The position numbers were made by a program, and so were the translations under genes. From contig NZ_CAUFUE010000018.1 in assembly GCF_959029255.1 (NCBI RefSeq), positions 43,045-107,044 on the forward strand: a DNA stretch of 64,000 nucleotides, in the 5' to 3' direction. Positions 51,459-59,679 of the stretch are shown here, one piece after another (the stretch's first letter is position 1; each line of letters starts with the position of its first letter). The notes beneath the pieces were generated by a model, which worked only from the letters and a program-made list of their open reading frames with translations, was not told the origin of the DNA and ran no database searches. The stretch comes from an uncultured Bacteroides sp. (lineage in GTDB: Bacteria > Bacteroidota > Bacteroidia > Bacteroidales > Bacteroidaceae).

Positions 51459-52862
51459 TCACTTTGTTTTTTCCGCCATTTCAATCGCTTTCTTCAGAGC
51501 TCCAAGCTTGTTGTTCACCTCTTGCAACTCATATTCTTCATTACTTTTGGCAACGATGCCGCCGCCTGCCTGAAACCAGAGCACACCGTTACGGCTGACG
51601 AAGGTACGTATGGTGATTGCCTGGTTCAGACTGCCGTTCAGTCCGATGAAACCGATGCATCCGCCGTAAGCGCCACGGTTGTGCGGCTCCAGCTCACTGA
51701 TGAGCTGCATGGCACGCACTTTGGGGGCGCCGCTCAATGTTCCGGCAGGGAAAGTATCGATGAATGCTTTGATTGTATTCGCGTCTTCGTCCAACGTGCC
51801 ACTGACACGGCTCACCAAGTGAATGACATGGCTGTAATACTGCATATCCTTATAAAAATCCACTTTTACATCGTGGCAATTACGGCTGAGATCGTTGCGG
51901 GCAAGGTCTACAAGCATCACGTGCTCTGCATTTTCCTTCGGATCATCGTGCAGGTATTGAGCGTTGACAGCATCCTGTTCCGGATTTCCGGTGCGACGGG
52001 TAGTTCCGGCGATAGGGTCGATATAGGCATGCCTGCCTTCGATGCGGCAATGTGTTTCGGGCGACGAGCCGAAGATCCGGAAACCGCCGAAGTCGAAGTA
52101 GAACAGGTAAGGAGAGGGGTTGATGCTGCGCAGGGCACGATATAACTTGAAGTCATCGCCCACGAAATGCTGCTCGAAACGGCGGGAAAGCACAATCTGG
52201 AAGACATCGCCACGCAGACAGTGGGCTATGCCTTGACGGATATTCGCTTTATGTTCTTCGTCGGTCAGCGGAGAAGTGGTTTCGCCCACTGCACGAAAAT
52301 CGTAGGCGGTGTAGTTGCGGTTGTGGATGGCCTTCTGCACTTTGTCCAGTTCGCTGGCTTCTCCCGGTGCAAGCATTTCAAGCAGTAACATTTCGTTTTT
52401 GAAATCGTTGAAGACGATGAGATACTTATATAATATGTATAGCATGTCGGGCGCATCGTTGGTGGCTTCGCGACTGTCTTTCACAGGGATGTTTTCAAAA
52501 TAGCGGACGGCATTGAAGGAAGTATAGCCGTAAAGTCCGCAATAACTGCTGTACTCACCTTCTGCCTTAAAGCGGTTCAGAAAGTCACTGAGTGCATTTT
52601 CTACGCGATATTTATCGGTCACGGGGCGTTCCTCCCGGGTTCCGTCGGGCAGGCGGAAGATGGCGGTACCGTGGTCTATGCTGACACTTGCCACGGGGCA
52701 AAGGCCGATGAAGGAGCGGTTGTTTTCACTGCCGTGATAGTCGGAACTCTCCATGAGTGCGCTTTGCGGAAAAATGTCGCGTACTTTCAGGTAAGTGCTC
52801 ACCGGAGTGTGCAGGTCGCCGAGTACGGTACGGCTGACGGTGGTATAGTTGTAGGTTTTCAT
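51459..52862 (-). CDS. trpE: Anthranilate synthase component I
   Basis: Makes anthranilate from chorismate with ammonia from TrpG. The 467-residue chorismate-utilising enzyme shows QIVLSRRFEQ, SPSPYLFYFDFGGF-like NPSPYLFYFDFGGFRIFG, the PIAGTTRRTGN region, and the C-terminal FPAGTLSGAPKVRAMQLI. It overlaps trpB by 4 bp (ATGA), giving translational coupling, and begins right after trpB rather than before trpG alone. Confidence 0.96.
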   Translation of the reverse strand: MKTYNYTTVSRTVLGDLHTPVSTYLKVRDIFPQSALMESSDYHGSENNRSFIGLCPVASVSIDHGTAIFRLPDGTREERPVTDKYRVENALSDFLNRFKAEGEYSSYCGLYGYTSFNAVRYFENIPVKDSREATNDAPDMLYILYKYLIVFNDFKNEMLLLEMLAPGEASELDKVQKAIHNRNYTAYDFRAVGETTSPLTDEEHKANIRQGIAHCLRGDVFQIVLSRRFEQHFVGDDFKLYRALRSINPSPYLFYFDFGGFRIFGSSPETHCRIEGRHAYIDPIAGTTRRTGNPEQDAVNAQYLHDDPKENAEHVMLVDLARNDLSRNCHDVKVDFYKDMQYYSHVIHLVSRVSGTLDEDANTIKAFIDTFPAGTLSGAPKVRAMQLISELEPHNRGAYGGCIGFIGLNGSLNQAITIRTFVSRNGVLWFQAGGGIVAKSNEEYELQEVNNKLGALKKAIEMAEKTK

Positions 52863-54043
52863 GGTTGAGTATAGTTTAAGTATGTTTCTATATCCTTGTC
52901 TCCCCGGCCCGAAACGGTCAGCACTACTACATCTTCCGGTTTGAAGTTCAGTTTCTCCAGAGCACCGAGGGCATGGGCGCTTTCCAGGGCGGGAATGATA
53001 CCTTCCAGTTTTGTCAATTCGTAGGCCGCGCGGACAGCTTCATCGTCATTTACCGACAGAACGATGGCGCGCTTTTGGGCGGCGAGATTGGCGTGCATGG
53101 GCCCGATACCCGGATAATCCAGTCCGGCAGAAATGGAATAAGGCTCTTCTATCTGGCCGTCCTCATTCTGAATGACGTATGTACGGGCGCCGTGAATGAT
53201 ACCCATCTTTCCGAGGGCGATGGTGGCGGCGGTCATACCCGTCTCTATGCCTTTGCCACCGGCTTCGGCAAGTACTATCTGCACGCGGTGGTCGTCGATG
53301 TAATGGTAGATGGTTCCGGCTGCATTACTTCCGCCGCCTACGCAGGCTATGAGGTAGTCGGGACAGTCGCGTCCTTCCTTCTCCCGGAGCTGCTTCTTGA
53401 TTTCTTCGCTGATGACGGATTGCAAGCGTGCCACCATGTCGGGATAGGGGTGCGGGCCTACGGTGGAACCTATTATATAATAGGTGTCCGAGGGATGACA
53501 ACACCAGTCGCGGATGGCTTCGTTGGTGGCATCCTTCAGTGTCATGTTGCCGCTGGTGACGGGTATCACTGTAGCGCCGAGCATTTTCATTTTTTCCACA
53601 TTGACGTGCTGGCGTTCCACGTCGGTCTTGCCCATATAGACGATGCACTCCATGTTCATCAAGGCGCATACGGTGGCTGTGGCAACTCCATGCTGTCCGG
53701 CACCGGTTTCGGCAATGATGCGGTGTTTACCCATGCGGCGTGCCAGCAATATCTGGCCGATGGTGTTGTTTATCTTGTGCGCACCGGTATGGTTCAGGTC
53801 TTCACGCTTCAGGTAAATCTTGCAGCCATATTTTTCAGAAAGGCGGTGAGCCTGATAGAGTGGGGAAGGACGGCCTACGTAGTCGCGCAACAACTGGTCG
53901 TACTCACGCTTGAAGTCTTCACTTTGCAGCACTTCGAGGTAAGTTTGCTGCAATTCTTCCACACATTTGTGGAGTATCTCGGGGACGTATGCTCCGCCGA
54001 ATTCTCCGTAATAACCTTCTTTGTCAACTAAGAAACTCAACAT
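52859..54043 (-). CDS. trpB: Tryptophan synthase beta subunit
   Basis: PLP enzyme joining indole and serine to tryptophan. The 394-residue protein has the PLP lysine in NHTGAHKINNTIGQ, the GAGQHGVATATVCA catalytic loop and the phosphate-binding CVGGGSNAAGT. It is the first structural gene of the trp operon, 100 bp after the attenuator, and overlaps trpE by 4 bp. Confidence 0.97.
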   Translation of the reverse strand: MLSFLVDKEGYYGEFGGAYVPEILHKCVEELQQTYLEVLQSEDFKREYDQLLRDYVGRPSPLYQAHRLSEKYGCKIYLKREDLNHTGAHKINNTIGQILLARRMGKHRIIAETGAGQHGVATATVCALMNMECIVYMGKTDVERQHVNVEKMKMLGATVIPVTSGNMTLKDATNEAIRDWCCHPSDTYYIIGSTVGPHPYPDMVARLQSVISEEIKKQLREKEGRDCPDYLIACVGGGSNAAGTIYHYIDDHRVQIVLAEAGGKGIETGMTAATIALGKMGIIHGARTYVIQNEDGQIEEPYSISAGLDYPGIGPMHANLAAQKRAIVLSVNDDEAVRAAYELTKLEGIIPALESAHALGALEKLNFKPEDVVVLTVSGRGDKDIETYLNYTQP

Positions 54044-54090
54044 GCTATTTACAATTTACAATTTACTATTTACTATTTACTATTTACGAT
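54044..54090. repeat. ATTTACAATTTAC-type repeats between the trp attenuator and trpB
   Basis: Five AT-rich units (ATTTACAATTTAC, ATTTACTATTTAC, ATTTACTATTTACGATTG) directly upstream of the trpB ATG. Confidence 0.65.
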
Positions 54091-54142
54091 TGAAATGGGC
54101 TCGATTTGAATGCTTGGGGGAATATGGATATGGCTTAAACGA

Positions 54143-54177
54143 AAAGAGCCCCGTCGCTTGGTGCGACAGGGCTCTTT
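54143..54177 (-). terminator. trp operon attenuator (intrinsic terminator)
   Basis: On the minus strand, AAAGAGCCCTGTCGC pairs with GCGACGGGGCTCTTT around a 5-nt loop, one mismatch, followed by TCGTTT. It lies 51 nt after the stop of a Trp-rich leader peptide and 100 bp before trpB. CTGTCG of its first arm is complementary to CGACAG (54234-54239) inside the leader ORF, which would form the competing antiterminator. Confidence 0.85.
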
Positions 54178-54227
54178 CTTTGTTCTTATAATGTTGTATC
54201 ACATATATACATACGAGCACTGCTCCC

Positions 54228-54290
54228 TTACGACTGTCGGAGTTGTAACGGGTGCCACCACCAATATGTATTTACGAACATTGTTTTCAT
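54228..54290 (-). CDS. trpL: trp operon leader peptide with three consecutive Trp codons
   Basis: A 20-residue ORF, MKTMFVNTYWWWHPLQLRQS, with TGG TGG TGG at codons 10-12. It starts about 18 nt after the predicted transcription start and ends 51 nt before a strong terminator. When charged tRNA-Trp is short, a ribosome stalled on the Trp codons leaves codons 18-19 (CGA CAG) free to pair with the terminator's first arm. When Trp is plentiful, the ribosome reaches the stop and covers them. Attenuation is inferred from layout. Confidence 0.85.
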   Translation of the reverse strand: MKTMFVNTYWWWHPLQLRQS

Positions 54291-54314
54291 TGTCTTTTTT
54301 GTTTTTAACGGCAG

Positions 54315-54345
54315 CAAATATATGCACTTTGTTTTAAATAACAAA
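54315..54345 (-). promoter_or_regulatory. trp operon promoter
   Basis: On the minus strand, TTTG (54345-54342), 19 bp, TATATTTG (54322-54315). This is a perfect Bacteroides promoter with a predicted start near 54308. Confidence 0.8.
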
Positions 54346-54447
54346 CTAAATCTTACTTTTTTTTATTCATAGAACAATTTTCTTATAATTTTGTTTTATA
54401 ACGAGAAAATAAACCATTATTAATTAACGGATAGAAAGGAACAAACT

Positions 54448-54555
54448 ATGAATAGAAAGCAACTGGTCGCCATAGGTGTTGTCATTGCAATAATACTGTT
54501 ACTTTATTGGCTTTTTGTGGCCGAAGACCTGAATGCCTGGCTGAATGTAAATTGA
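54448..54555 (+). CDS. Small single-pass membrane protein
   Basis: A 35-residue ORF, MNRKQLVAIGVVIAIILLLY then WLFVAEDLNAWLNVN, with one membrane helix (about 7-23) and a short acidic tail. It is preceded by GAAAGGAAC 9 bp upstream, a good ribosome site. A possible -7 box TAATTTTG is at 54386-54393. It is divergent from the trp operon and lies 65 bp before the DUF308 gene. Function unknown. Confidence 0.65.
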   Translation: MNRKQLVAIGVVIAIILLLYWLFVAEDLNAWLNVN

Positions 54556-54620
54556 TTTTTCGGAACTTTCGTGCGGAGTTGTTCGGATAAAAACGTATCT
54601 TCGCAGAAAATCATAAACTC

Positions 54621-55205
54621 ATGAAAGGACTAAGTTTTTCATTTTTGCGCATTATATGCGCGCTGATAATCGGTTTGGTCTTGGTAATGTTCCCTGACCG
54701 TGCCGGTGAGTACTTTATAATAACGATTGGTGTCGTTTTCCTGATACCATCGCTCATTAGTATCATTGGATATCTTGTGCAGAATGCCGAAGTAAAGAAG
54801 CGTTTCCCTATTGAAGGGGTGGGCAGTCTGTTGTTTGGACTGTTGCTCATCATTATGGCGGGTTTCTTCTCGAAATTCCTGACAATCGTTTTGGGCTTTA
54901 TCCTTGTGATGGGAGGTGTCCAGCAGATATCTTCTCTTGCTGCCGCCCGTCGTTGGATGCCGGTTCCCGGTGCGTTCTACATTGTCCCCGTGTTGATTTT
55001 GATAGCCGGGCTCATCGCGCTGTTCAATCCCACCGGAGCTCAAAAGACCGCATTTATCATTATAGGAGTCACAAGTTTGGTTTATGCGGCTTCTGAACTG
55101 ATAAACTGGTTTAAATTTACACGCCGTCGTCCTCAAGTCCCCGTTGCCCCCGGAAAGATTTCCGAGGCTGACGATGCTGTTGAAGATGCGGAGATTATTG
55201 AGTAA
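54621..55205 (+). CDS. DUF308 (HdeD-like) membrane protein
   Basis: A 194-residue protein with six hydrophobic segments in three similar pairs (for example IICALIIGLVLVMFPDRAGE and LLFGLLLIIMAGFF), the pattern of DUF308/HdeD-like proteins linked to acid resistance in enterobacteria. A cytoplasmic acidic tail ends DDAVEDAEIIE. It is followed after 12 bp by the DUF1622 gene on the same strand. The role in Bacteroides is unknown. Confidence 0.85.
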   Translation: MKGLSFSFLRIICALIIGLVLVMFPDRAGEYFIITIGVVFLIPSLISIIGYLVQNAEVKKRFPIEGVGSLLFGLLLIIMAGFFSKFLTIVLGFILVMGGVQQISSLAAARRWMPVPGAFYIVPVLILIAGLIALFNPTGAQKTAFIIIGVTSLVYAASELINWFKFTRRRPQVPVAPGKISEADDAVEDAEIIE

Positions 55206-55217
55206 AAGTGAAAAATT

Positions 55218-55571
55218 ATGCTCAGTAGCTTTTTGAATACCATTGCCACCATCATAAGTGTGACGAGTCTTCTCATCGTCACCTATGGTGCAGTGGTAGG
55301 AATTATCGCCTTTTTAAGGAATGAAGCCAAACGGTTTACGGGTAATTATTCTATTACCAATATACGTAAGCTAAGGGCTACGTTTGGAACTTATCTGCTC
55401 CTGGGATTGGAGTTCCTGATTGCTTCCGATATACTGAAAACCGTGCTTGAGCCTACACTCAATGAGTTGGCCATTTTGGGAGGTATTGTTGTATTGAGAA
55501 CGATACTTTCTGTCTTCCTGAATAAAGAAATTAAGGAGTTGGAGACAGAAAGTACCGGAGAGAATGAATAG
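55218..55571 (+). CDS. DUF1622 membrane protein
   Basis: A 117-residue protein with two or three membrane segments: about 8-32 (IISVTSLLIVTYGAVVGIIAF), 55-72 and 84-100. The RATFGTYLLLGLEFLIASDILKT stretch is typical of the DUF1622 family. It probably forms an operon with the DUF308 gene 12 bp upstream. No function established. Confidence 0.82.
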   Translation: MLSSFLNTIATIISVTSLLIVTYGAVVGIIAFLRNEAKRFTGNYSITNIRKLRATFGTYLLLGLEFLIASDILKTVLEPTLNELAILGGIVVLRTILSVFLNKEIKELETESTGENE

Positions 55572-55585
55572 GCTGCAAGATGATA

Positions 55586-55876
55586 TTAATCAAGTTTCTT
55601 TTTTACCTCTTTCTTGGCGGCGTCATAGTTTTCGCGGACTTCTTTTTTCACATTTTCAGCTCCCTCTTTGATGGTCTTTTGACCTTTCTTCAAAGCGTCT
55701 TCGGCTTTGTCGGCACCTTCTTTTAACTTGTCGGCAGCTTTATCCGATGCGTCCTTTACGGCTTCTTTTGCATTTTCAATCTGCTGTTCCGCACTGTTCT
55801 GATCTTTCTTATTCCGGCAAGATGCCAAGGAAAGTGTCAGAATACAAACTAAGGCTGTGAATAATAACTTCTTCAT
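55586..55876 (-). CDS. Small helical lipoprotein with Lys/Glu/Ala repeats
   Basis: A 96-residue lipoprotein (signal MKKLLFTALVCILTLSLASC, Cys20). The mature part is one long amphipathic helix with 11-residue-like units (NAKEAVKDASDKAADKLKEG, ADKAEDALKKG), resembling LEA-type or apolipoprotein-like stress proteins. It is transcribed after the GlsB-like gene 27 bp upstream. Likely an envelope stress or coating protein; inference. Confidence 0.75.
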   Translation of the reverse strand: MKKLLFTALVCILTLSLASCRNKKDQNSAEQQIENAKEAVKDASDKAADKLKEGADKAEDALKKGQKTIKEGAENVKKEVRENYDAAKKEVKKKLD

Positions 55877-55903
55877 ACTTTTTTATAATTTAGTAGGTTT
55901 AAG

Positions 55904-56161
55904 TTAAGAATTTCTTCTTTTAGGTCCGTTGAATAGGGATACAATCCACAACAACAAGATAGCTCCAATTATGGAAGTGAACAGACTGCCTAGCAGACCG
56001 GTAGCTGTTATACCCAGCAAACTGAATACCCAACCGCCCAGTACACCACCGATGATACCTAATAACAGATTGATGAGGAGTCCGAAACCGCCTCCTCTCA
56101 TAATCTTGCCGGCAATGAACCCGGCAATGATTCCAATGATTATATACCAAAGAAAAAACAT
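55904..56161 (-). CDS. GlsB/YeaQ/YmgE-type small membrane protein
   Basis: An 85-residue protein with three membrane helices and the family's Gly-rich stretches: IIGIIAGFIAGKIMRGGGFG, LLLGIIGGVLGGWVF and LFTSIIGAILLLWIV. Members are linked to general stress responses and were formerly called transglycosylase-associated proteins. It probably forms an operon with the helical lipoprotein gene downstream. Confidence 0.88.
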   Translation of the reverse strand: MFFLWYIIIGIIAGFIAGKIMRGGGFGLLINLLLGIIGGVLGGWVFSLLGITATGLLGSLFTSIIGAILLLWIVSLFNGPKRRNS

Positions 56162-56263
56162 AAGGATTGATTTTTAGTTTTTATGTGGAACATGATGGGG
56201 CGGAAATGGTTCACGTATTCTTAGTTTATATCAATCTTTTAAAGTTAAATAATGAAAGTCACG

Positions 56264-56397
56264 AGGGTGTCAAAACAAAAACTCGTTTACTGTTTGTTTC
56301 TTTTAGGCACGGATTTCACGGAAAAAGATTAAAAAAACTGTAAAATCTTCGTAATCCGTGCCTAAAGAAATCTTCAAGCGTATTTTGACATACCTCC
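56264..56397. repeat. Nested inverted repeat (GTGTCAAAA outer, AGGCACGGAT inner)
   Basis: The second copy of the element at 2806-2945: AGGGTGTCAAAACAAAAACT on the left, CGTATTTTGACATACCT on the right, and TTTTAGGCACGGATTTCACG with its complement inside. Confidence 0.75.
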
Positions 56398-56417
56398 CTG
56401 CCCGTAAAGGAAAAAGT

Positions 56418-58349
56418 TTATTTTGTAATCTCCAATAAAGTAATTCTAACGAGTCCTGCGCCGGTATGACCTGTTTCGGTAGTGATGCCATCCGGTGCCA
56501 GAAAATCTTCGTTTCCGGCTTTATAAACAATATCGGTAAATAATTTACTATTTACATGACTTGAACCACCGCCGCCACCACTACCGGTATACCGACTATA
56601 CCAAGTACCGGCGCCACCGCCCCACCAGCCACCGCCGCCGCCACCACTGGATGAACCATCATTATCGCTTCTTTTACCTGTATTACCACCACGACCGGCA
56701 GAACCGTCAGTCAATCCAACATTGTAAGGACTGTTCGTTGGGTATGCGGCACCACCTTGTGTTTGCGTACCACCTTTACCGCCCTCTCTTCCGTCGGATT
56801 CCCATGTGCTGTCTCCACCATTGAGTCCTCCTCCATAACCTCCATTGCCAATTCTATAATAACTTAAATCGTTTGCACCTTGACCACCACCGCCACCGCC
56901 CACAATAATTCTAGGGTCTGTAGCTTCGTTACCTGTTAAGCCAATGAATGGATCACTGTCTGTTGCTATATCTACAATATCAAAATCATGTTTCCCTCCT
57001 AAATGAAGTACTCTTACATCAATAGAACCGGCACCTGGAGAAGAGTAATATGCTCCCCCCCTGCCACCACCATTCCAACCTTCTATATGTTTTTCTGAGT
57101 AATTACATTGTCCAACATATATTTTGAATTCATCTCCCGCTGTTAATTCTATATTGCCTGCTGTATATCCACCTTTACCGCCCAAACGTCCGGTATTTCC
57201 TCCTTGATTTCCCCAAATTTCTATTTTGTATTTTCCATTTACCGGAACAACAAAATTCTTAGATTTACCTGTGTATGAGATATTCCACGTATCATTCTTT
57301 CGGTAAATAGAATTGCTGTTCACCATTTTATTATCAATGTCATTTATAATAAAACTATAGGTATGAGAGTCTCCGGCATTCCATGTGCCACTTATTGGTA
57401 CGGAAAATGAATAGATATCTGTTCCTTCGATGTCATTAATTAATCCTCCGGCTTTTATCTTGACGTTTAATTTGGCTCCACTGGGTATTGTTTGGGGGAT
57501 AAGGCATAATGTGCCTATTGTTGATGATACGATATCATCACCTGATGCGCCGACTTTTAATAGAGGAGAATGGATTAATTCATTTTTTAAAGATGTAAGT
57601 GTATAGGTCACACTACTACTTACATCGGTTGTCCATGTAGGCGTTCCTATTGTAGTAAGCTGAAGATTACCACTTCCTTTTACGCCCACCATCTCAATAG
57701 ATTCTATCCATGCTTTTTTATCGTCTCCTGTCGATGAATTATATCTCACTTTGAAAATAATTTTTGCCGTTGTATGTTTAAAATTGAATGGTACGCTTCC
57801 GTCCGTATCATTAGCTTCATTGCCATCTCCGTCCGGATCTGTGTATGTAGCATTTAATACTGGAGTTGCGACACAGAAATCTGCCTGTTGAGCAGGGCTT
57901 GTAGGGGGTGTTATTGTAAAGGAGAGACAGCCTGCATCTGCTTCACCCTTCAGTACGGTTATTCCATTTTCGGTTGTCGGAATAGGGCTTACCGCAAAGA
58001 AAGAAGTTGTATAAGGAGAATTAAACCAGAACTTCAAGGGAGTATAGGTCCAAACACCATTCACCTTGTTCGCCGCTTGTTTGTACATAAAATTGAAAGT
58101 GGAGGTCGACTCATCGAAACTTCCTTCATTGACAGAGGCAAATATCGACATTTCGCTGATGTTGTCAGTCGTAACAATTTGGGAAGCACGCGTTGTGCTT
58201 TCGCTGGTTACAAAAGATACAGCTGTGCGATTATTCTCAGGAGACAGGGATGGATTGTTGTCGCTACAGGCGCAAAAGAGTAGGAAGACAATTGCAATAC
58301 AAGCGATTTTTGACTCATTGGCTAATATACTGACGCTCTTTTTTATCAT
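56418..58349 (-). CDS. Fimbrillin-type lipoprotein with C-terminal glycine-rich domain
   Basis: A 643-residue exported lipoprotein (Cys28 in FLLFCACSDN). Residues about 40-340 form a fimbrillin-like domain (WTYTPLKFWFNSPYTTSFFA, VPFNFKHTTAKIIFKVRYN) as in the 386-residue fimbrillin upstream. From about 365 a different domain starts (NFVVPVNGKYKIEIWGNQGG) that is extremely Gly-rich (GGGRGGAYYSSPG, GGGGGGWWGGGAG) and ends TGAGLVRITLLEITK. This resembles glycine-rich domains of the ALK/LTK type. Last gene of the operon, a possible tip or accessory subunit. Confidence 0.82.
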   Translation of the reverse strand: MIKKSVSILANESKIACIAIVFLLFCACSDNNPSLSPENNRTAVSFVTSESTTRASQIVTTDNISEMSIFASVNEGSFDESTSTFNFMYKQAANKVNGVWTYTPLKFWFNSPYTTSFFAVSPIPTTENGITVLKGEADAGCLSFTITPPTSPAQQADFCVATPVLNATYTDPDGDGNEANDTDGSVPFNFKHTTAKIIFKVRYNSSTGDDKKAWIESIEMVGVKGSGNLQLTTIGTPTWTTDVSSSVTYTLTSLKNELIHSPLLKVGASGDDIVSSTIGTLCLIPQTIPSGAKLNVKIKAGGLINDIEGTDIYSFSVPISGTWNAGDSHTYSFIINDIDNKMVNSNSIYRKNDTWNISYTGKSKNFVVPVNGKYKIEIWGNQGGNTGRLGGKGGYTAGNIELTAGDEFKIYVGQCNYSEKHIEGWNGGGRGGAYYSSPGAGSIDVRVLHLGGKHDFDIVDIATDSDPFIGLTGNEATDPRIIVGGGGGGQGANDLSYYRIGNGGYGGGLNGGDSTWESDGREGGKGGTQTQGGAAYPTNSPYNVGLTDGSAGRGGNTGKRSDNDGSSSGGGGGGWWGGGAGTWYSRYTGSGGGGGSSHVNSKLFTDIVYKAGNEDFLAPDGITTETGHTGAGLVRITLLEITK

Positions 58350-58446
58350 AGTGGGAAGTTCTTATTCTTTAGAAAATGTTTAAGTGTGTACCCGAAGTTT
58401 GTTATAGATTTCTGGTACACACCCGGAATAGAATCAAATTAGTTTT

Positions 58447-59607
58447 TCAATTAGGTGATAAAGTTTCATCACTTACAGTTCCCCAGCCTTTTACATCCGC
58501 CGAAACCTTGATTTCGTTTAAGCTTACTGTAAATGTATAGAGGTAGGCTGTACCTGCTTTGAGAGCATACTGCGGCAGTTTCACTTCCTTTTCCTGGGAA
58601 GCTATGGATACATTGTTGCTTGTCGTACTCGCTTTTGTCACTATATCATAGGCGATTACCACTTTTACATCTCCCTCCTGCGCTGTTCCGGTCGTATTGT
58701 CTACAGGGATGAGGAACAAATATTCACCCGTTGGGAATAAATCAACACCGTCTGCGGTGGTAGAGATATCAATTGTTTTCGTTCCGCTTCCGTAACTACC
58801 GAATGCAGCCGTATTTTGCAGGTTTAATACACCCGGTGCAGTTGCATCTGCCGCATCTTTCAATTCATAAGAAGCGTCCAGATAGGTGGCGGGAGTTCCC
58901 CATTCCAGTGATTTCATATTCAATGTCGCCTTTTTTGCCAATATGCTACTGTGCGCCAGTTTCACGCTCTTGATATATACTTTAGTCAAGTCATTGCTGC
59001 TGATATCCACACTGGTCTTTGCCTTCATTGCTACTCTGGTGAGTACATGTTTGAATTTGAAGGGCACCGTACCGCTATTGCTGGTGGAGGTCTGGTTCAT
59101 TGTATTGCTACTGGTCTCTGTCGGATTGGATACTACCAGATCCACCATGTTTTTTTGACCGGTTGCCAACTCAAATTCCAGTGAAGGGTCTGTGGATGCA
59201 GTGGCGGAGTTCAACGTAATCCCATTACTGTTGGCATAGGGCGCATACGCAAAGAACGAAATTCTATCTTGTGTGTTGGTGGGCCAAAACTTTAGGGGAG
59301 TGTATTCCCACGCACCGTTGTTGCTGTTGGCGCTGGCATTCCATGTCACTTCTTGGTTGTTCATAAATTCCGCTTTGGCAGCGCCGGTGGCATAGTCGGC
59401 ATTTGTCGTCAGATATGCCATGATTCCGAACCCGGAAGCTTTCACGGCATCAAGGTTCATTTCTGTTCCTCTGGTTTGTACTCCGGTGTAAACGTTGAAC
59501 CCCACGGCTCTGTTCACCTCCGGACTTTGTTCTGTAATCTCATTTTGCGAACAACCTGCCAAAGCCAGCATGGCAGTTGTCAAACGGATTAGATTCTTTG
59601 TTTTCAT
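58447..59607 (-). CDS. Fimbrillin family lipoprotein (candidate fimbrial shaft subunit)
   Basis: A 386-residue lipoprotein (signal MKTKNLIRLTTAMLALAGC, Cys19). The mature start QNEITEQSPEVNRAVGFNVY, then YTPLKFWPTNTQDRISFFAYAP and VPFKFKHVLTRVAMKAK are fimbrillin motifs. Such proteins are exported, trimmed and assembled into fimbriae. It lies 72 bp after the DUF5119 gene and 97 bp before the Gly-rich fimbrillin. Confidence 0.88.
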   Translation of the reverse strand: MKTKNLIRLTTAMLALAGCSQNEITEQSPEVNRAVGFNVYTGVQTRGTEMNLDAVKASGFGIMAYLTTNADYATGAAKAEFMNNQEVTWNASANSNNGAWEYTPLKFWPTNTQDRISFFAYAPYANSNGITLNSATASTDPSLEFELATGQKNMVDLVVSNPTETSSNTMNQTSTSNSGTVPFKFKHVLTRVAMKAKTSVDISSNDLTKVYIKSVKLAHSSILAKKATLNMKSLEWGTPATYLDASYELKDAADATAPGVLNLQNTAAFGSYGSGTKTIDISTTADGVDLFPTGEYLFLIPVDNTTGTAQEGDVKVVIAYDIVTKASTTSNNVSIASQEKEVKLPQYALKAGTAYLYTFTVSLNEIKVSADVKGWGTVSDETLSPN

Positions 59608-59679
59608 ACTTAATGTTGTTTTAAAAGATTAATTATTTTTGTTTGCTTTATGTCGATAGATGAAGATGACGGCTTTCCC

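Noticed and set aside
52973..54031. 352-codon plus-strand frame opposite trpB
   Set aside because: Pure antisense shadow of a highly conserved enzyme.
54228..54555. Possibility that the trp leader region is simply a bidirectional terminator
   Set aside because: The Trp codon run, the perfect promoter and the complementary segment make an attenuator much more likely, although the stem could also stop plus-strand transcripts.
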